DNA of 10,411 nt, from positions 1-10,411 of the forward strand of contig URSX01000059.1 in the NCBI GenBank assembly GCA_900550615.1, written 5' to 3'. Shown here in pieces: positions 1-6,282 of the stretch. Source of the stretch: an uncultured Eubacteriales bacterium. Its GTDB lineage: Bacteria > Bacillota > Clostridia > Oscillospirales > Oscillospiraceae. The notes under the pieces were generated by a model. It was not told where the DNA came from. It made no database searches and saw only the letters and a program-made list of their open reading frames with translations. Every line of letters starts with the position of its first letter. Positions within the stretch are counted from its first letter, which is position 1. Both the position numbers and the translations under genes were made by a program.

Positions 1-1
1 C

Positions 2-1012
2 CGCCTCACCGAGGACGAGAGCCAGCGGATGCTGAAGCTGGAGGAGACGCTGCATCAGCGTGTGGTGGGCCAGGACGAGGCCGTTACCGCCGTTGCAAAG
101 GCCATTCGCCGCAGCCGTGTGGGCCTGAAGGACCCCAAGCGGCCCATCGGCTCGTTCCTGTTCCTGGGCCCCACGGGTGTGGGTAAGACGGAGCTGTGCA
201 AGACCCTGGCCCAGGTGATGTTCGGCAGCGAGAACGACATGATCCGCATCGACATGTCCGAGTATATGGAAAAGCACACCGTGTCCCGGCTGGTTGGCTC
301 GCCTCCCGGCTATGTGGGCCACGAGGAGGGCGGCCAGCTCACCGAAAAGGTGCGCCGCAAGCCCTATTCCGTGGTGCTGTTCGATGAGATTGAGAAGGCC
401 CACGAGGATGTGTGGAACATCCTGCTGCAAATTCTGGAGGACGGCATTGTCACCGACTCCCAGGGCCGCCGGGTGGACTTCAAGAACACCATCATCGTCA
501 TGACCAGCAATGTGGGTGCCCGGAACATCACCTCCGCCGACAAGCCGCTGGGCTTTGACGGCCGGGAGACCGAGGCCGATGAAAAGGCCCGCTTTGACCG
601 CATCAAGCAGGCGGTGCTGGAGGAGCTGCGCCGGACCTTTAAGCCCGAGTTCCTGAACCGTATCGACGAGACCATCGTGTTCCGCCAGCTGACGGAGGAG
701 GATATCCGCCACATCGCCCAGCGTATGCTGGAGGTCACCGGCGGGCGCATGGCCCAGCAGGGCATTACCCTGCTGGCCGACGACGAGGCCGTTACGGCCT
801 TGGCCAAGGACGGCTTCGATCCGCAGTATGGCGCCCGCCCCCTGCGCCGGGCCATCCAGAACGAGGTGGAGGATGCCGTGGCCGAGCAGATGCTGGAGGG
901 CAAGCTGCAAAGCGGCGACACCGCCCGCATCACCCTGCGGGATGGCAAGGTCACCATCGAGAAGGAGGCTCCCGCCGCGCAGGTGGAGCAGCCCGCCGAT
1001 ACGACGGTGTAA
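2..1012 (+). CDS. clpC: ATP-dependent Clp protease ATP-binding subunit ClpC, C-terminal part (5' end outside window)
   Basis: This is the second AAA+ module and C-terminus of a ClpC/Hsp100 unfoldase, which unfolds substrates and threads them into ClpP in the cytoplasm. The frame is open from base 2, giving about 336 visible residues; the ATG at 29 is internal, because the nine codons before it (RLTEDESQR) continue the family sequence. In visible-residue numbering, Walker A GPTGVGKT is near 56-63, the pore loop GYVG near 103-106, Walker B VVLFDEIEKA near 124-133, sensor 1 TSN near 168-170, the arginine-finger region EFLNRIDE near 216-223 and sensor 2 GARPLRR near 277-283. An LGF tripeptide near 183-185 lies where ClpC/ClpA carry the ClpP-docking loop, so this is a ClpP partner rather than ClpB. 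The N-domain, first AAA+ module and middle domain lie upstream of the window. The gene ends at TAA and is followed 8 bp later by a terminator. Confidence 0.96.
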   Translation, partial: RLTEDESQRMLKLEETLHQRVVGQDEAVTAVAKAIRRSRVGLKDPKRPIGSFLFLGPTGVGKTELCKTLAQVMFGSENDMIRIDMSEYMEKHTVSRLVGSPPGYVGHEEGGQLTEKVRRKPYSVVLFDEIEKAHEDVWNILLQILEDGIVTDSQGRRVDFKNTIIVMTSNVGARNITSADKPLGFDGRETEADEKARFDRIKQAVLEELRRTFKPEFLNRIDETIVFRQLTEEDIRHIAQRMLEVTGGRMAQQGITLLADDEAVTALAKDGFDPQYGARPLRRAIQNEVEDAVAEQMLEGKLQSGDTARITLRDGKVTIEKEAPAAQVEQPADTTV

Positions 1013-1020
1013 CAAGCAAG

Positions 1021-1053
1021 AACGGAGGTTCCCGATTGGGAGCCTCCGTTTTT
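1021..1053 (+). terminator. Rho-independent terminator of clpC
   Basis: A 13-bp stem pairs 1021-1033 with 1038-1050 and has one G-T wobble. The loop is GATT. The stem runs into five T residues (1049-1053). It begins 8 bp after the clpC stop codon, so it ends the clpC transcript. Confidence 0.92.
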
Positions 1054-1070
1054 ATGTTAAATTGCATAGC

Positions 1071-1110
1071 ATTGCGGGGACGCACCGCGCCCCCGGCAAT
1101 CCGTAATACC
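1071..1110. repeat. Imperfect palindrome, probable truncated copy of the 1405-1508 repeat family
   Basis: ATTGCGGGG (1071-1079) pairs with CCCCGGCAAT (1091-1100), with one bulged base. The right arm continues into AATCCGTAATACC (1098-1110), which is the exact reverse complement of 1466-1478 inside the larger element. Shared ATTGC and AATCCG words suggest that this is a decayed, inverted second copy of the same family. That relation is inferred from short matches. Confidence 0.45.
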
Positions 1111-1148
1111 CCACGCACTGCACCCCTTGTTTTGCCGACCGCGTGGTG

Positions 1149-1172
1149 CTTTCTGCCAACAGCGGCAGAAAG
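1149..1172. repeat. Perfect 9-bp inverted repeat
   Basis: CTTTCTGCC (1149-1157) is perfectly repaired by GGCAGAAAG (1164-1172) across the loop AACAGC. There is no T-run on either side, so it is not a typical terminator. A second perfect hairpin (7-bp arms at 1189-1195 and 1201-1207, loop CCATG) follows 16 bp later. Both look like parts of a repetitive intergenic element; no function is visible. Confidence 0.55.
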
Positions 1173-1353
1173 TACCCAAAGAACGCCGCCAAAACCCATG
1201 GTTTTGGAATCCTTTGCGCGGCTAGGGTACCGCCTGTATGGGGAATCTTCTACCATGCGTACTAACGCTCAGGTTTAACGCCTTGCTTTCGTATCGTCTC
1301 TGCGCTGCCATCCGCTGGCCGCTCACACGGGTCCAGACCTACAAAGAATATAG

Positions 1354-1386
1354 TGTGCGGCGGACACCCATGGGTGCCGCCGCACA
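1354..1386. repeat. Long GC-rich palindrome
   Basis: Arms of 10 bp, TGTGCGGCGG (1354-1363) and CCGCCGCACA (1377-1386), are perfect reverse complements. The centre, CACCCATGGGTG (1365-1376), is itself a perfect palindrome, with one unpaired A at 1364. On either strand the RNA would be an almost uninterrupted hairpin. No T-run follows, so it resembles a dispersed palindromic element more than a terminator. Confidence 0.65.
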
Positions 1387-1404
1387 ATGCACTCCTTGTA
1401 AAAA

Positions 1405-1508
1405 TGTCATTGCGAAGCCAGTGCGCACACTGACTTCGCAATCCGGCCTCCCGTCTTTGCACAGAGGTATTACGGATTCCCACGTCGCTTCGCTCCTCGG
1501 AATGACAG
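1405..1508. repeat. REP/MITE-like compound palindromic element
   Basis: The ends are an 11-bp inverted repeat with one mismatch: TGTCATTGCGA (1405-1415) and TCGGAATGACA (1498-1508). Inside lie a hairpin pairing TTGCGAAG (1410-1417) with CTTCGCAA (1434-1441), with a further CAGTG/CACTG pairing, and a longer-range pair AATCCG (1440-1445) with CGGATT (1473-1478). The words TGTCATTGCGA and CGTCGCTTCGCTCCTCG are, to my knowledge, typical of dispersed non-coding repeats in many bacterial genomes. There is no coding capacity. It sits between the convergent clpC and TSUP genes. Confidence 0.7.
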
Positions 1509-1578
1509 GGTTCTTTTTCCCCGGTTATTGTGGGGGGGAGCTCCGTATCTATCCGCGCCGTGTTCCGCCGTCTGCGGT

Positions 1579-2307
1579 CTATAGCACCTGCTGCAGCAGC
1601 GTCACCAGACCGCTGACGCCCACGCCGATGTATACCACCTGCCGGGCGACATCACCGCTCATTCGGCGGCTCAGGGCGTTGCCGATGACCATACCAAATA
1701 CAACAAATACCGCCCCCACAGCCGTGATGGGCAGATACGCCGTCCCGTACAGGCCCCGGACCGCCCGCATGGTCAGGTTGATGGCGTTGGTGGTGACGAA
1801 CAGGAACTGCATGTTGGCAACATAGCTCGCCTTATCCCGGGCAATGGCCACAAAATACAGGGCCATCATAGGCCCGCCGATGGTGAACGCCCCGGCGCAG
1901 CAGCCGGAAAAGGCGCTGCACAGCATTCCGGCCGCCGGACTGGGACGCAGCTGCACCCGTCGGGCAATGAACAGGAAATACACCGCCAGCAGCACCAGAA
2001 AACCGCCGAAGATGGCCGTGAGCACATGCAGATCCATCTGTCCCAGGAGGCTGATGACCACCAGGGAGCAGACGGTATACAGGGCTATGGGCGGCAGGAT
2101 CTGCTTCAGATCGATGCTTTTTCGCCGGGTCCAAGCCATGATCCCCGACTGCGCCAAGCAGATGGCCGCCACCACACTGGGCGCTACGGTGATGTCAAAA
2201 AAATACTGGGCCGCCACCATTAAAATTACCGCCGAGCCGAAGCCCGTCAAAGGCTGGATGATGCCCCCGGCCAGAGCCGCCAGGGCCATTACTATATAAG
2301 CTGTCAT
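1579..2307 (-). CDS. TSUP (TauE/SafE, former DUF81) family membrane permease
   Basis: The protein is a 242-residue, almost entirely hydrophobic membrane protein of the TSUP family, whose members are implicated in moving sulfite, sulfonates or other organic anions across the cytoplasmic membrane. The family's two-fold internal repeat is visible: a glycine-rich helix near residues 14-30 (GGIIQPLTGFGSAVILM) is echoed near 134-152 (SGCCAGAFTIGGPMMALYF). A basic loop (TRRKS) is near 60-64. The frame is open upstream to 2484, but that extension crosses a terminator and encodes non-family sequence. The ATG at 2307, preceded by AGGA at short distance, gives the usual family length. The gene lies 70 bp behind livF with a terminator in between. 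The substrate cannot be read from the sequence, and a link to amino-acid transport is not shown. Confidence 0.85.
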   Translation of the reverse strand: MTAYIVMALAALAGGIIQPLTGFGSAVILMVAAQYFFDITVAPSVVAAICLAQSGIMAWTRRKSIDLKQILPPIALYTVCSLVVISLLGQMDLHVLTAIFGGFLVLLAVYFLFIARRVQLRPSPAAGMLCSAFSGCCAGAFTIGGPMMALYFVAIARDKASYVANMQFLFVTTNAINLTMRAVRGLYGTAYLPITAVGAVFVVFGMVIGNALSRRMSGDVARQVVYIGVGVSGLVTLLQQVL

Positions 2308-2340
2308 TGCGATTCCTTTCCCGGAAAAATCTGGCCGCCT

Positions 2341-2374
2341 AAAACGCCCATACCAAATGTGGTATGGGCGTTTT
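2341..2374 (-). terminator. Bidirectional-type terminator after livF
   Basis: A perfect 15-bp stem pairs 2341-2355 with 2360-2374, with loop AATG on the plus strand. The A/T ends of the stem give a T4 tract on both strands. It begins 3 bp after the livF stop codon and lies 33 bp before the TSUP start. On the minus strand the T-tract is only four bases long, so partial readthrough into the TSUP gene is plausible. Confidence 0.85.
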
Positions 2375-2377
2375 GAT

Positions 2378-3091
2378 TTATTTTTTGCTCTTGCCCAGAT
2401 AAGCCTCTTTGATGGACTCATCTGCCAGGAGCTCTGCGCCGGTGCCGAACTTGGTGATGGTGCCGGTCTCCAGCACATAAGCAAGATCCGCTACCTTCAG
2501 GGCCATGTTGGCATTCTGCTCGATGAGCAGGACGGTGACGCCCTCTTTATTGATGGTGCGAATGATGTCGAAAATGCCCTGCACCACCAGGGGCGCCAGC
2601 CCCAGGGACGGCTCATCCATCATCAGAACCTTGGGACGGCTCATCAGCGCCCGGCCTACGGCCAGCATCTGCTGCTCGCCGCCGGAGAGGGTGCCCGCCA
2701 GCTGCCAGCTCCGCTCCTCCAGCCGGGGGAACAGGGAGTAGACCCACTGCAGATCCTTCTCAATGCCGTCCTTATCCTTGCGCAGATACGCGCCGATCCG
2801 CAGGTTTTCCAGTACAGAGAGGTTGGCAAACACCCGCCGCCCCTCCGGAGACTGGGCGATGCCCGCCTCCAGGATCTTGTTGATGGGCTTGCCCAGCAGC
2901 TCCTGGCCATCGTAGGTGATGGAGCCGCTGTCGGCCTTCACCAGGCCGGAGATGGTGCGCAGGGTGGTGGATTTGCCGGCACCGTTGGCACCGATCAAGG
3001 TGACGATCTTGCCGTCAGGCACCTCCAGGCTGATGCCCCGCAGGGCCTTGATGCCGCCATAGGACACATGCAGATTCTCAATCTTCAGCAT
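2378..3091 (-). CDS. livF: Branched-chain amino acid ABC transporter ATP-binding protein LivF
   Basis: This is the second of two ABC ATPases that power a HAAT-family importer from the cytoplasmic side. The protein has 237 residues, the usual LivF length. Walker A GANGAGKST is at 34-42, the Q-loop region (AQSPEGR) near 79-85, signature LSGGEQQ at 135-141 and Walker B VLMMDEP at 155-161 with catalytic Glu160. The switch position reads EQN (191-193), with glutamine in place of histidine, as in LivF relatives. I chose the ATG at 3091 because MLKIENLHVSYGG is the family N-terminus; the upstream ATG at 3118 adds nine unrelated residues. The start overlaps the livG 3' end by 14 bp, and a GGGGGTGG tract 8 bp upstream could serve as ribosome binding site, which suggests translational coupling. 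It is the last gene of the liv operon. Confidence 0.95.
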   Translation of the reverse strand: MLKIENLHVSYGGIKALRGISLEVPDGKIVTLIGANGAGKSTTLRTISGLVKADSGSITYDGQELLGKPINKILEAGIAQSPEGRRVFANLSVLENLRIGAYLRKDKDGIEKDLQWVYSLFPRLEERSWQLAGTLSGGEQQMLAVGRALMSRPKVLMMDEPSLGLAPLVVQGIFDIIRTINKEGVTVLLIEQNANMALKVADLAYVLETGTITKFGTGAELLADESIKEAYLGKSKK

Positions 3092-4016
3092 CTTCAACCA
3101 CCCCCAAGTAAGCGTCAATAACGCGTTCGTTGCTCTGAATCTCCGCAGGTGTGCCCTGGGCGATCAGCTTGCCGAAGTCCAGCACATAGATGCGGTCGGC
3201 AATGTCCATGACCAGGTCCATGTGGTGCTCAATGAGCAGGATGGTCATGTGGAAATTTTTGCGGATCTCGCCGATGAACTCCGTCAGCTCCAGGGTCTCC
3301 TGGGGGTTCATACCGGCGGCGGGCTCGTCCAGCAGCAGCAGCGTGGGGGCCGTGGCCAGGGCCCGGGCGATCTCCAGGCGGCGCTGCTTGCCGTAGGGTA
3401 GGGAGGTGGCCAGCTCGTCCTTCACATCCTCCAGGCCCACCAGCTTCAAAAGCTCCAGCACCTCTGCGCGCTGCCGGGCCTCCTCCTTGCCGTTGAGGTG
3501 GAGGGCCGCGGTGAACAGGTTGCTGGTGCGGCGCAGATGCTTGGCGATGAGCACATTGTCAAACACCGTCTGGGTCTTCCACAGACGAATATTCTGGAAG
3601 GTACGGGCCATGCCCAGAGCCGTGATTTTATCCGGTGTGGGGGAGAGCACATGGTCGGTGAAGGCGTATTCGTCCCGCTCCTTCTGTGCAAGCTTCCACG
3701 CCTTCAGCGCCTCGTCCTCCAGGGCCTCCTCCGGGGCGAGCTGCGCGGTATACATGGCGGGATGCTCACCCTTGTAGGTCTTTTTCATCTTGCCGGTGGG
3801 GTGATTACGCACGATGCACTTCTCGTTGAAGCACACCCGGCCGTTGGTGGGGGCGTACACGCCGGTGATGACATTGAACGCCGTGGTCTTTCCTGCGCCG
3901 TTGGGGCCGATCAGGGCCACGATCTCGCCCTCGTTCACCTCCATGTTCAGGTTATCCACGGCCACCACACCGCCGAACTGCATGGTGACGTTTTCCACTT
4001 TCAGTACATTTTTCAT
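3078..4016 (-). CDS. livG: Branched-chain amino acid ABC transporter ATP-binding protein LivG, with an insertion
   Basis: This is the first ATPase of the liv importer. Walker A GPNGAGKTT is at 37-45, Q-loop TFQ at 139-141, signature-like LPYGKQRRLE at 206-215, Walker B LLLLDEP at 226-232 and the switch histidine at 264 (IEHHMD). At 312 residues it is some 50-60 longer than a typical LivG. The excess lies between Walker A and the Q-loop, about residues 76-127, and is charged and lysine/glutamate-rich (for example KMKKTYKGEH and AWKLAQKERDEY). All catalytic motifs are intact, so the ATPase should be functional. The ATG overlaps the livM stop as ATGA, and a GAAGGAGGTG ribosome binding site lies just upstream. 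Confidence 0.94.
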   Translation of the reverse strand: MKNVLKVENVTMQFGGVVAVDNLNMEVNEGEIVALIGPNGAGKTTAFNVITGVYAPTNGRVCFNEKCIVRNHPTGKMKKTYKGEHPAMYTAQLAPEEALEDEALKAWKLAQKERDEYAFTDHVLSPTPDKITALGMARTFQNIRLWKTQTVFDNVLIAKHLRRTSNLFTAALHLNGKEEARQRAEVLELLKLVGLEDVKDELATSLPYGKQRRLEIARALATAPTLLLLDEPAAGMNPQETLELTEFIGEIRKNFHMTILLIEHHMDLVMDIADRIYVLDFGKLIAQGTPAEIQSNERVIDAYLGVVEDAED

Positions 4017-5101
4017 TTGGAGGCCACCTCCTTCGGGGTCTTATCCTTCTTCTTAAAGAGCTTTTGGAAGAAGCCGATGATACCGTCCCAGGAGAACTCC
4101 CGGTCGCCCATGATGCCCTTGCGGAAGAACAGCACCACGATCATAATGACCACGGAGAACACCAGCATCCGGAAGCCGGGCCGCATGAAGGGAATGTTGA
4201 CATGCAGGTAGGGCACGGGGTCGTCCAGGAAGCGCAGCCACCACTCGGAGCAGGCGATGTACAGGAACGAGCCGATGATGGAGCCGGTGATGGAGCCGAT
4301 GCCGCCGATGACCACGATGAGCAGGATCTCATAGGTCATGGTGGAGGTAAAGGTGCTGGCCTGGACGCTGGACTGGAACATGGCCAGCAGCGCGCCGCCG
4401 ACACCGGCGAAGAAGGAACTGATGAGGAAGGCCTGCATCTTGTGCTTGGCCAGGTTGATGCCCATAGCCTCGGCAGCGATCTCGTCGTCGCGGATGGCCT
4501 TGAAGGCCCGGCCATAGGTGGAGTTGATGAGCAGCACAATAAAGCCGATGCAGATAGCCGACACGACGAAGGGGAACAGGATGGAGTCGAAGTTTGCAAA
4601 CTTCTTCAGCAGGTTGGAGGCGTTTGTCAGGGGACCCACCTGCTTCCACTGGATGATGGCGCGCATAATTTCGGCAAAGCCCAATGTGGCGATGGCCAGA
4701 TAGTCACTCTTCAGCTTCAGCACCGGCAGGCCGATGAGCCAGGCAAAGATGGCCGGCACGACACCCGCCAGAATCAGACCCACGACCATGGGCACACAGA
4801 ACTGCACGATGCCGCCGTCAAAATACTGATATACGCCGGCCCGATCCGCCACGGGGATGGTGAGGATGCTGTAGGTATAGGCACCGATCATCATAAAGCC
4901 CGCCTGGCCCAGGGAGAACAGGCCCGTGAAGCCGTTGAGCAGGTTCAGCGATACCGCCACCAGAGAGTAGATGGCGCCCTTTTTCAGCACCGTGGCCAGC
5001 ATGGAATAGTGCTGGAATTTGTCCACATACAGCAAAAACGCGATGCAGATGGCTGCCAGAATCAGTGACAGCAGCAGATTTCTTTTCTTGTTATTCTTCA
5101 T
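4013..5101 (-). CDS. livM: Branched-chain amino acid ABC transporter permease LivM
   Basis: This is one of the two membrane-spanning subunits of the importer. The 362-residue protein opens with a basic stretch (MKNNKKR) and a membrane helix near residues 9-25, followed by several more hydrophobic helices. The family block GFTGLFSLGQAGFMMIGAY is at 57-75. The cytoplasmic EAA-like coupling loop, GRAFKAIRDDEIAAEAMGIN, is at 197-216, followed by the glycine-rich GGIGSITGSIIGS at 266-278. The C-terminal tail after residue 346 is lysine-rich and cytoplasmic. The ATG at 5101 has GAGAAGGTG upstream and lies 3 nt after the livH stop; the 3' end overlaps livG by 4 nt. Length and motifs fit LivM well. 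Confidence 0.95.
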   Translation of the reverse strand: MKNNKKRNLLLSLILAAICIAFLLYVDKFQHYSMLATVLKKGAIYSLVAVSLNLLNGFTGLFSLGQAGFMMIGAYTYSILTIPVADRAGVYQYFDGGIVQFCVPMVVGLILAGVVPAIFAWLIGLPVLKLKSDYLAIATLGFAEIMRAIIQWKQVGPLTNASNLLKKFANFDSILFPFVVSAICIGFIVLLINSTYGRAFKAIRDDEIAAEAMGINLAKHKMQAFLISSFFAGVGGALLAMFQSSVQASTFTSTMTYEILLIVVIGGIGSITGSIIGSFLYIACSEWWLRFLDDPVPYLHVNIPFMRPGFRMLVFSVVIMIVVLFFRKGIMGDREFSWDGIIGFFQKLFKKKDKTPKEVASK

Positions 5102-5104
5102 AGC

Positions 5105-5992
5105 TTACACCTTCTCCGTCAGTTTCTCACCGAACAGACCGTTGGGCTTGCACAGCAAGATCACGATCAGCAGGGCAAAGGTGAAAGCGTTGCTGAATAC
5201 GGCGATGGTCTCATTGGCCTTGATGAAGGACTCGCAGATACCAATGATGAACGCACCGATGACAGCTCCGGGAATGGAGCCAATGCCGCCGAACACAGCG
5301 GCCACAAACGCTTTCAGGCCGGGCATAGCGCCGATCATGGGGCTGACCTGGCCGTAGTTGGCAAAGTACAAAATGGAGGCCACGCCCGCCAGGAACGAGC
5401 CGATGACAAAGGTCATGGAGATGACGCTGTTGATCTTGATGCCCATGAGCTGGGAGGTCTCAAAATCCCGGGACACGGCCCGCATGGCCATGCCGATCTT
5501 GGTTTTCTGGATAAGAACCACCAGCACGGCCACCAGGGCGATGGTCAGGATGGGGGTGATGATGGTGATGCGCTTGATGCTCAGGCCGCCCACGTTCATC
5601 ACCTGGGTGAAGAAGGGGATGTCGGGGTAGGCCCGGGCGATGCCGCCGGTGATGTAGTTGGCCAGGTTTTGCAGCAGGTAGCTGACGCCGATGGCCGAGA
5701 TCATCACGGACATACGCGGCGCCGTGCGCAGGGGCTTATAGGCCGCCCGCTCAATGGCTACGCCCAGAAGCACCGTAAGCAGCAGCACCAGAGGGATGGA
5801 CACCGCCAGAGAGCACTCTGCGGAGATATACACCATGAAAAAGCCCGCCATCATGAAGATGTCGCCGTGGGCAAAGTTAATCAGGCGCAGGATGCCGTAA
5901 ACCATGGTGTAGCCAATGGCGATGAGGGCGTACAGGCTGCCCACCGTGACGCCGGAGAGCAGAAGCTGGATATAGTAAGCTGCGTCATGCAT
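5105..5992 (-). CDS. livH: Branched-chain amino acid ABC transporter permease LivH
   Basis: This is the second permease subunit. The 295-residue hydrophobic protein shows the family N-terminal block GSLYALIAIGYTMVYGI (18-34), then LINFAHGDIFMMAG (37-50), the EAA-like loop GMAMRAVSRDFETSQLMGIK (167-186) and the glycine-rich FGGIGSIPGAVIG (234-246). The frame is open back to 6073, but the upstream 27 codons encode proline/arginine-rich sequence unlike the family and would run through the ribosome binding site. The ATG at 5992, 11 bp after AAGGAGG, is therefore the start. It is separated from livJ by a 290-nt spacer, unlike the tightly joined downstream genes. Confidence 0.95.
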   Translation of the reverse strand: MHDAAYYIQLLLSGVTVGSLYALIAIGYTMVYGILRLINFAHGDIFMMAGFFMVYISAECSLAVSIPLVLLLTVLLGVAIERAAYKPLRTAPRMSVMISAIGVSYLLQNLANYITGGIARAYPDIPFFTQVMNVGGLSIKRITIITPILTIALVAVLVVLIQKTKIGMAMRAVSRDFETSQLMGIKINSVISMTFVIGSFLAGVASILYFANYGQVSPMIGAMPGLKAFVAAVFGGIGSIPGAVIGAFIIGICESFIKANETIAVFSNAFTFALLIVILLCKPNGLFGEKLTEKV

Positions 5993-6003
5993 AAGTACGG
6001 AAA

Positions 6004-6010
6004 CCTCCTT
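6004..6010 (-). promoter_or_regulatory. Ribosome binding site of livH
   Basis: AAGGAGG lies 11 nt upstream of the ATG at 5992. It decides the livH start against the open frame reaching 6073. The spacing is slightly longer than optimal. Confidence 0.8.
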
Positions 6011-6212
6011 CAAAATGAATCTTGCGCTTTCCGCAGGCGGGGGCAGGATGTCCCTCGTCTGCCGAAAACGCAAGAGCCATCAATGTTTACGTTCTGGTTG
6101 CCGGGATGGGACAGGGAGCTTTCGGCAACAGCAAGGAAGAGTGCGCGGGGAGATCCCGAAAAGGATGCCCGGCGCGGTCAAAACCGCTGGATTGTTTTTA
6201 CTTCAGCGCGCC

Positions 6213-6247
6213 GCATCGTGAGGGGAGTTTGCCTCCCCTCACGATGC
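6213..6247 (-). other. Perfect 15-bp intercistronic hairpin after livJ
   Basis: Arms 6213-6227 and 6233-6247 are exact reverse complements around a 5-nt loop. The hairpin lies 35 nt after the livJ stop codon. In the transcribed direction it is followed by GGCGCGCTG rather than a T-run, so it is not a canonical intrinsic terminator. Hairpins in this position often protect the 3' end of binding-protein mRNA from decay. That role is inferred here; a weak terminator or attenuator is the alternative. Confidence 0.75.
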
Positions 6248-6282
6248 ACTTTGTGTGTCTGTTTTTGTGCCGCAGCAGGGGA

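Larger units (their letters stand above)
1013..1578. other. 566-bp gene-free region between convergent genes, rich in palindromes
   Basis: No open frame here has a ribosome binding site or recognisable protein content, and the small open frames run through palindromes. After the clpC terminator the region holds hairpins at 1071-1100, 1149-1172, 1189-1207 and 1354-1386, and a compound element at 1405-1508. I see nothing recognisable in about 1208-1353 or 1509-1578, apart from a run of seven G at 1532-1538. Such elements commonly lie between convergent genes, where they do not disturb promoters. Confidence 0.7.
5993..6282 (-). other. Structured 290-nt spacer between livJ and livH
   Basis: No gene or convincing promoter is visible on the minus strand. 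In transcription order it holds a perfect 15-bp hairpin (6213-6247), a small hairpin GCGGT/ACCGC (6174-6187), an inverted repeat TTGCCG/CGGCAA (6098-6128) and an 11-bp stem with one wobble pairing 6021-6031 with 6064-6074, which ends 10 nt before the livH ribosome binding site. Plus-strand open frames here are antisense readings. I do not recognise a known riboswitch, and no T-box core (AGGGTGG) is present. Confidence 0.6.

Noticed and set aside
1225..1237. AGGGTACCGCC as a possible T-box riboswitch core
   Set aside because: The T-box core is AGGGTGG-N-ACCGCG. The TGG is missing here, no specifier stem is visible, and no amino-acid gene lies downstream on that strand.
1405..1508. CRISPR array
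   Set aside because: There is a single palindromic unit with nested inverted repeats, no regularly spaced direct repeats and no cas genes.
1532..1538. Run of seven G as a frameshift or phase-variation tract
   Set aside because: It lies in non-coding DNA 41 bp beyond the TSUP stop codon, so it cannot switch a gene. It may only be prone to sequencing error.
1238..1825. 195-codon open frame on the plus strand from the repeat region into TSUP
   Set aside because: It crosses the palindromic repeats and the antisense of the TSUP gene, has no ribosome binding site and shows no recognisable protein.
2308..2484. N-terminal extension of TSUP to the first ATG of the open frame
   Set aside because: It would overlap livF and the terminator, encodes sequence unlike the family, and lacks a ribosome binding site. 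The ATG at 2307 gives the normal length.
4064..5068. 334-codon open frame on the plus strand opposite livM
   Set aside because: It is antisense to livM and has a His/Asp/Gly/Gln-rich composition produced by reading a membrane-protein gene backwards.
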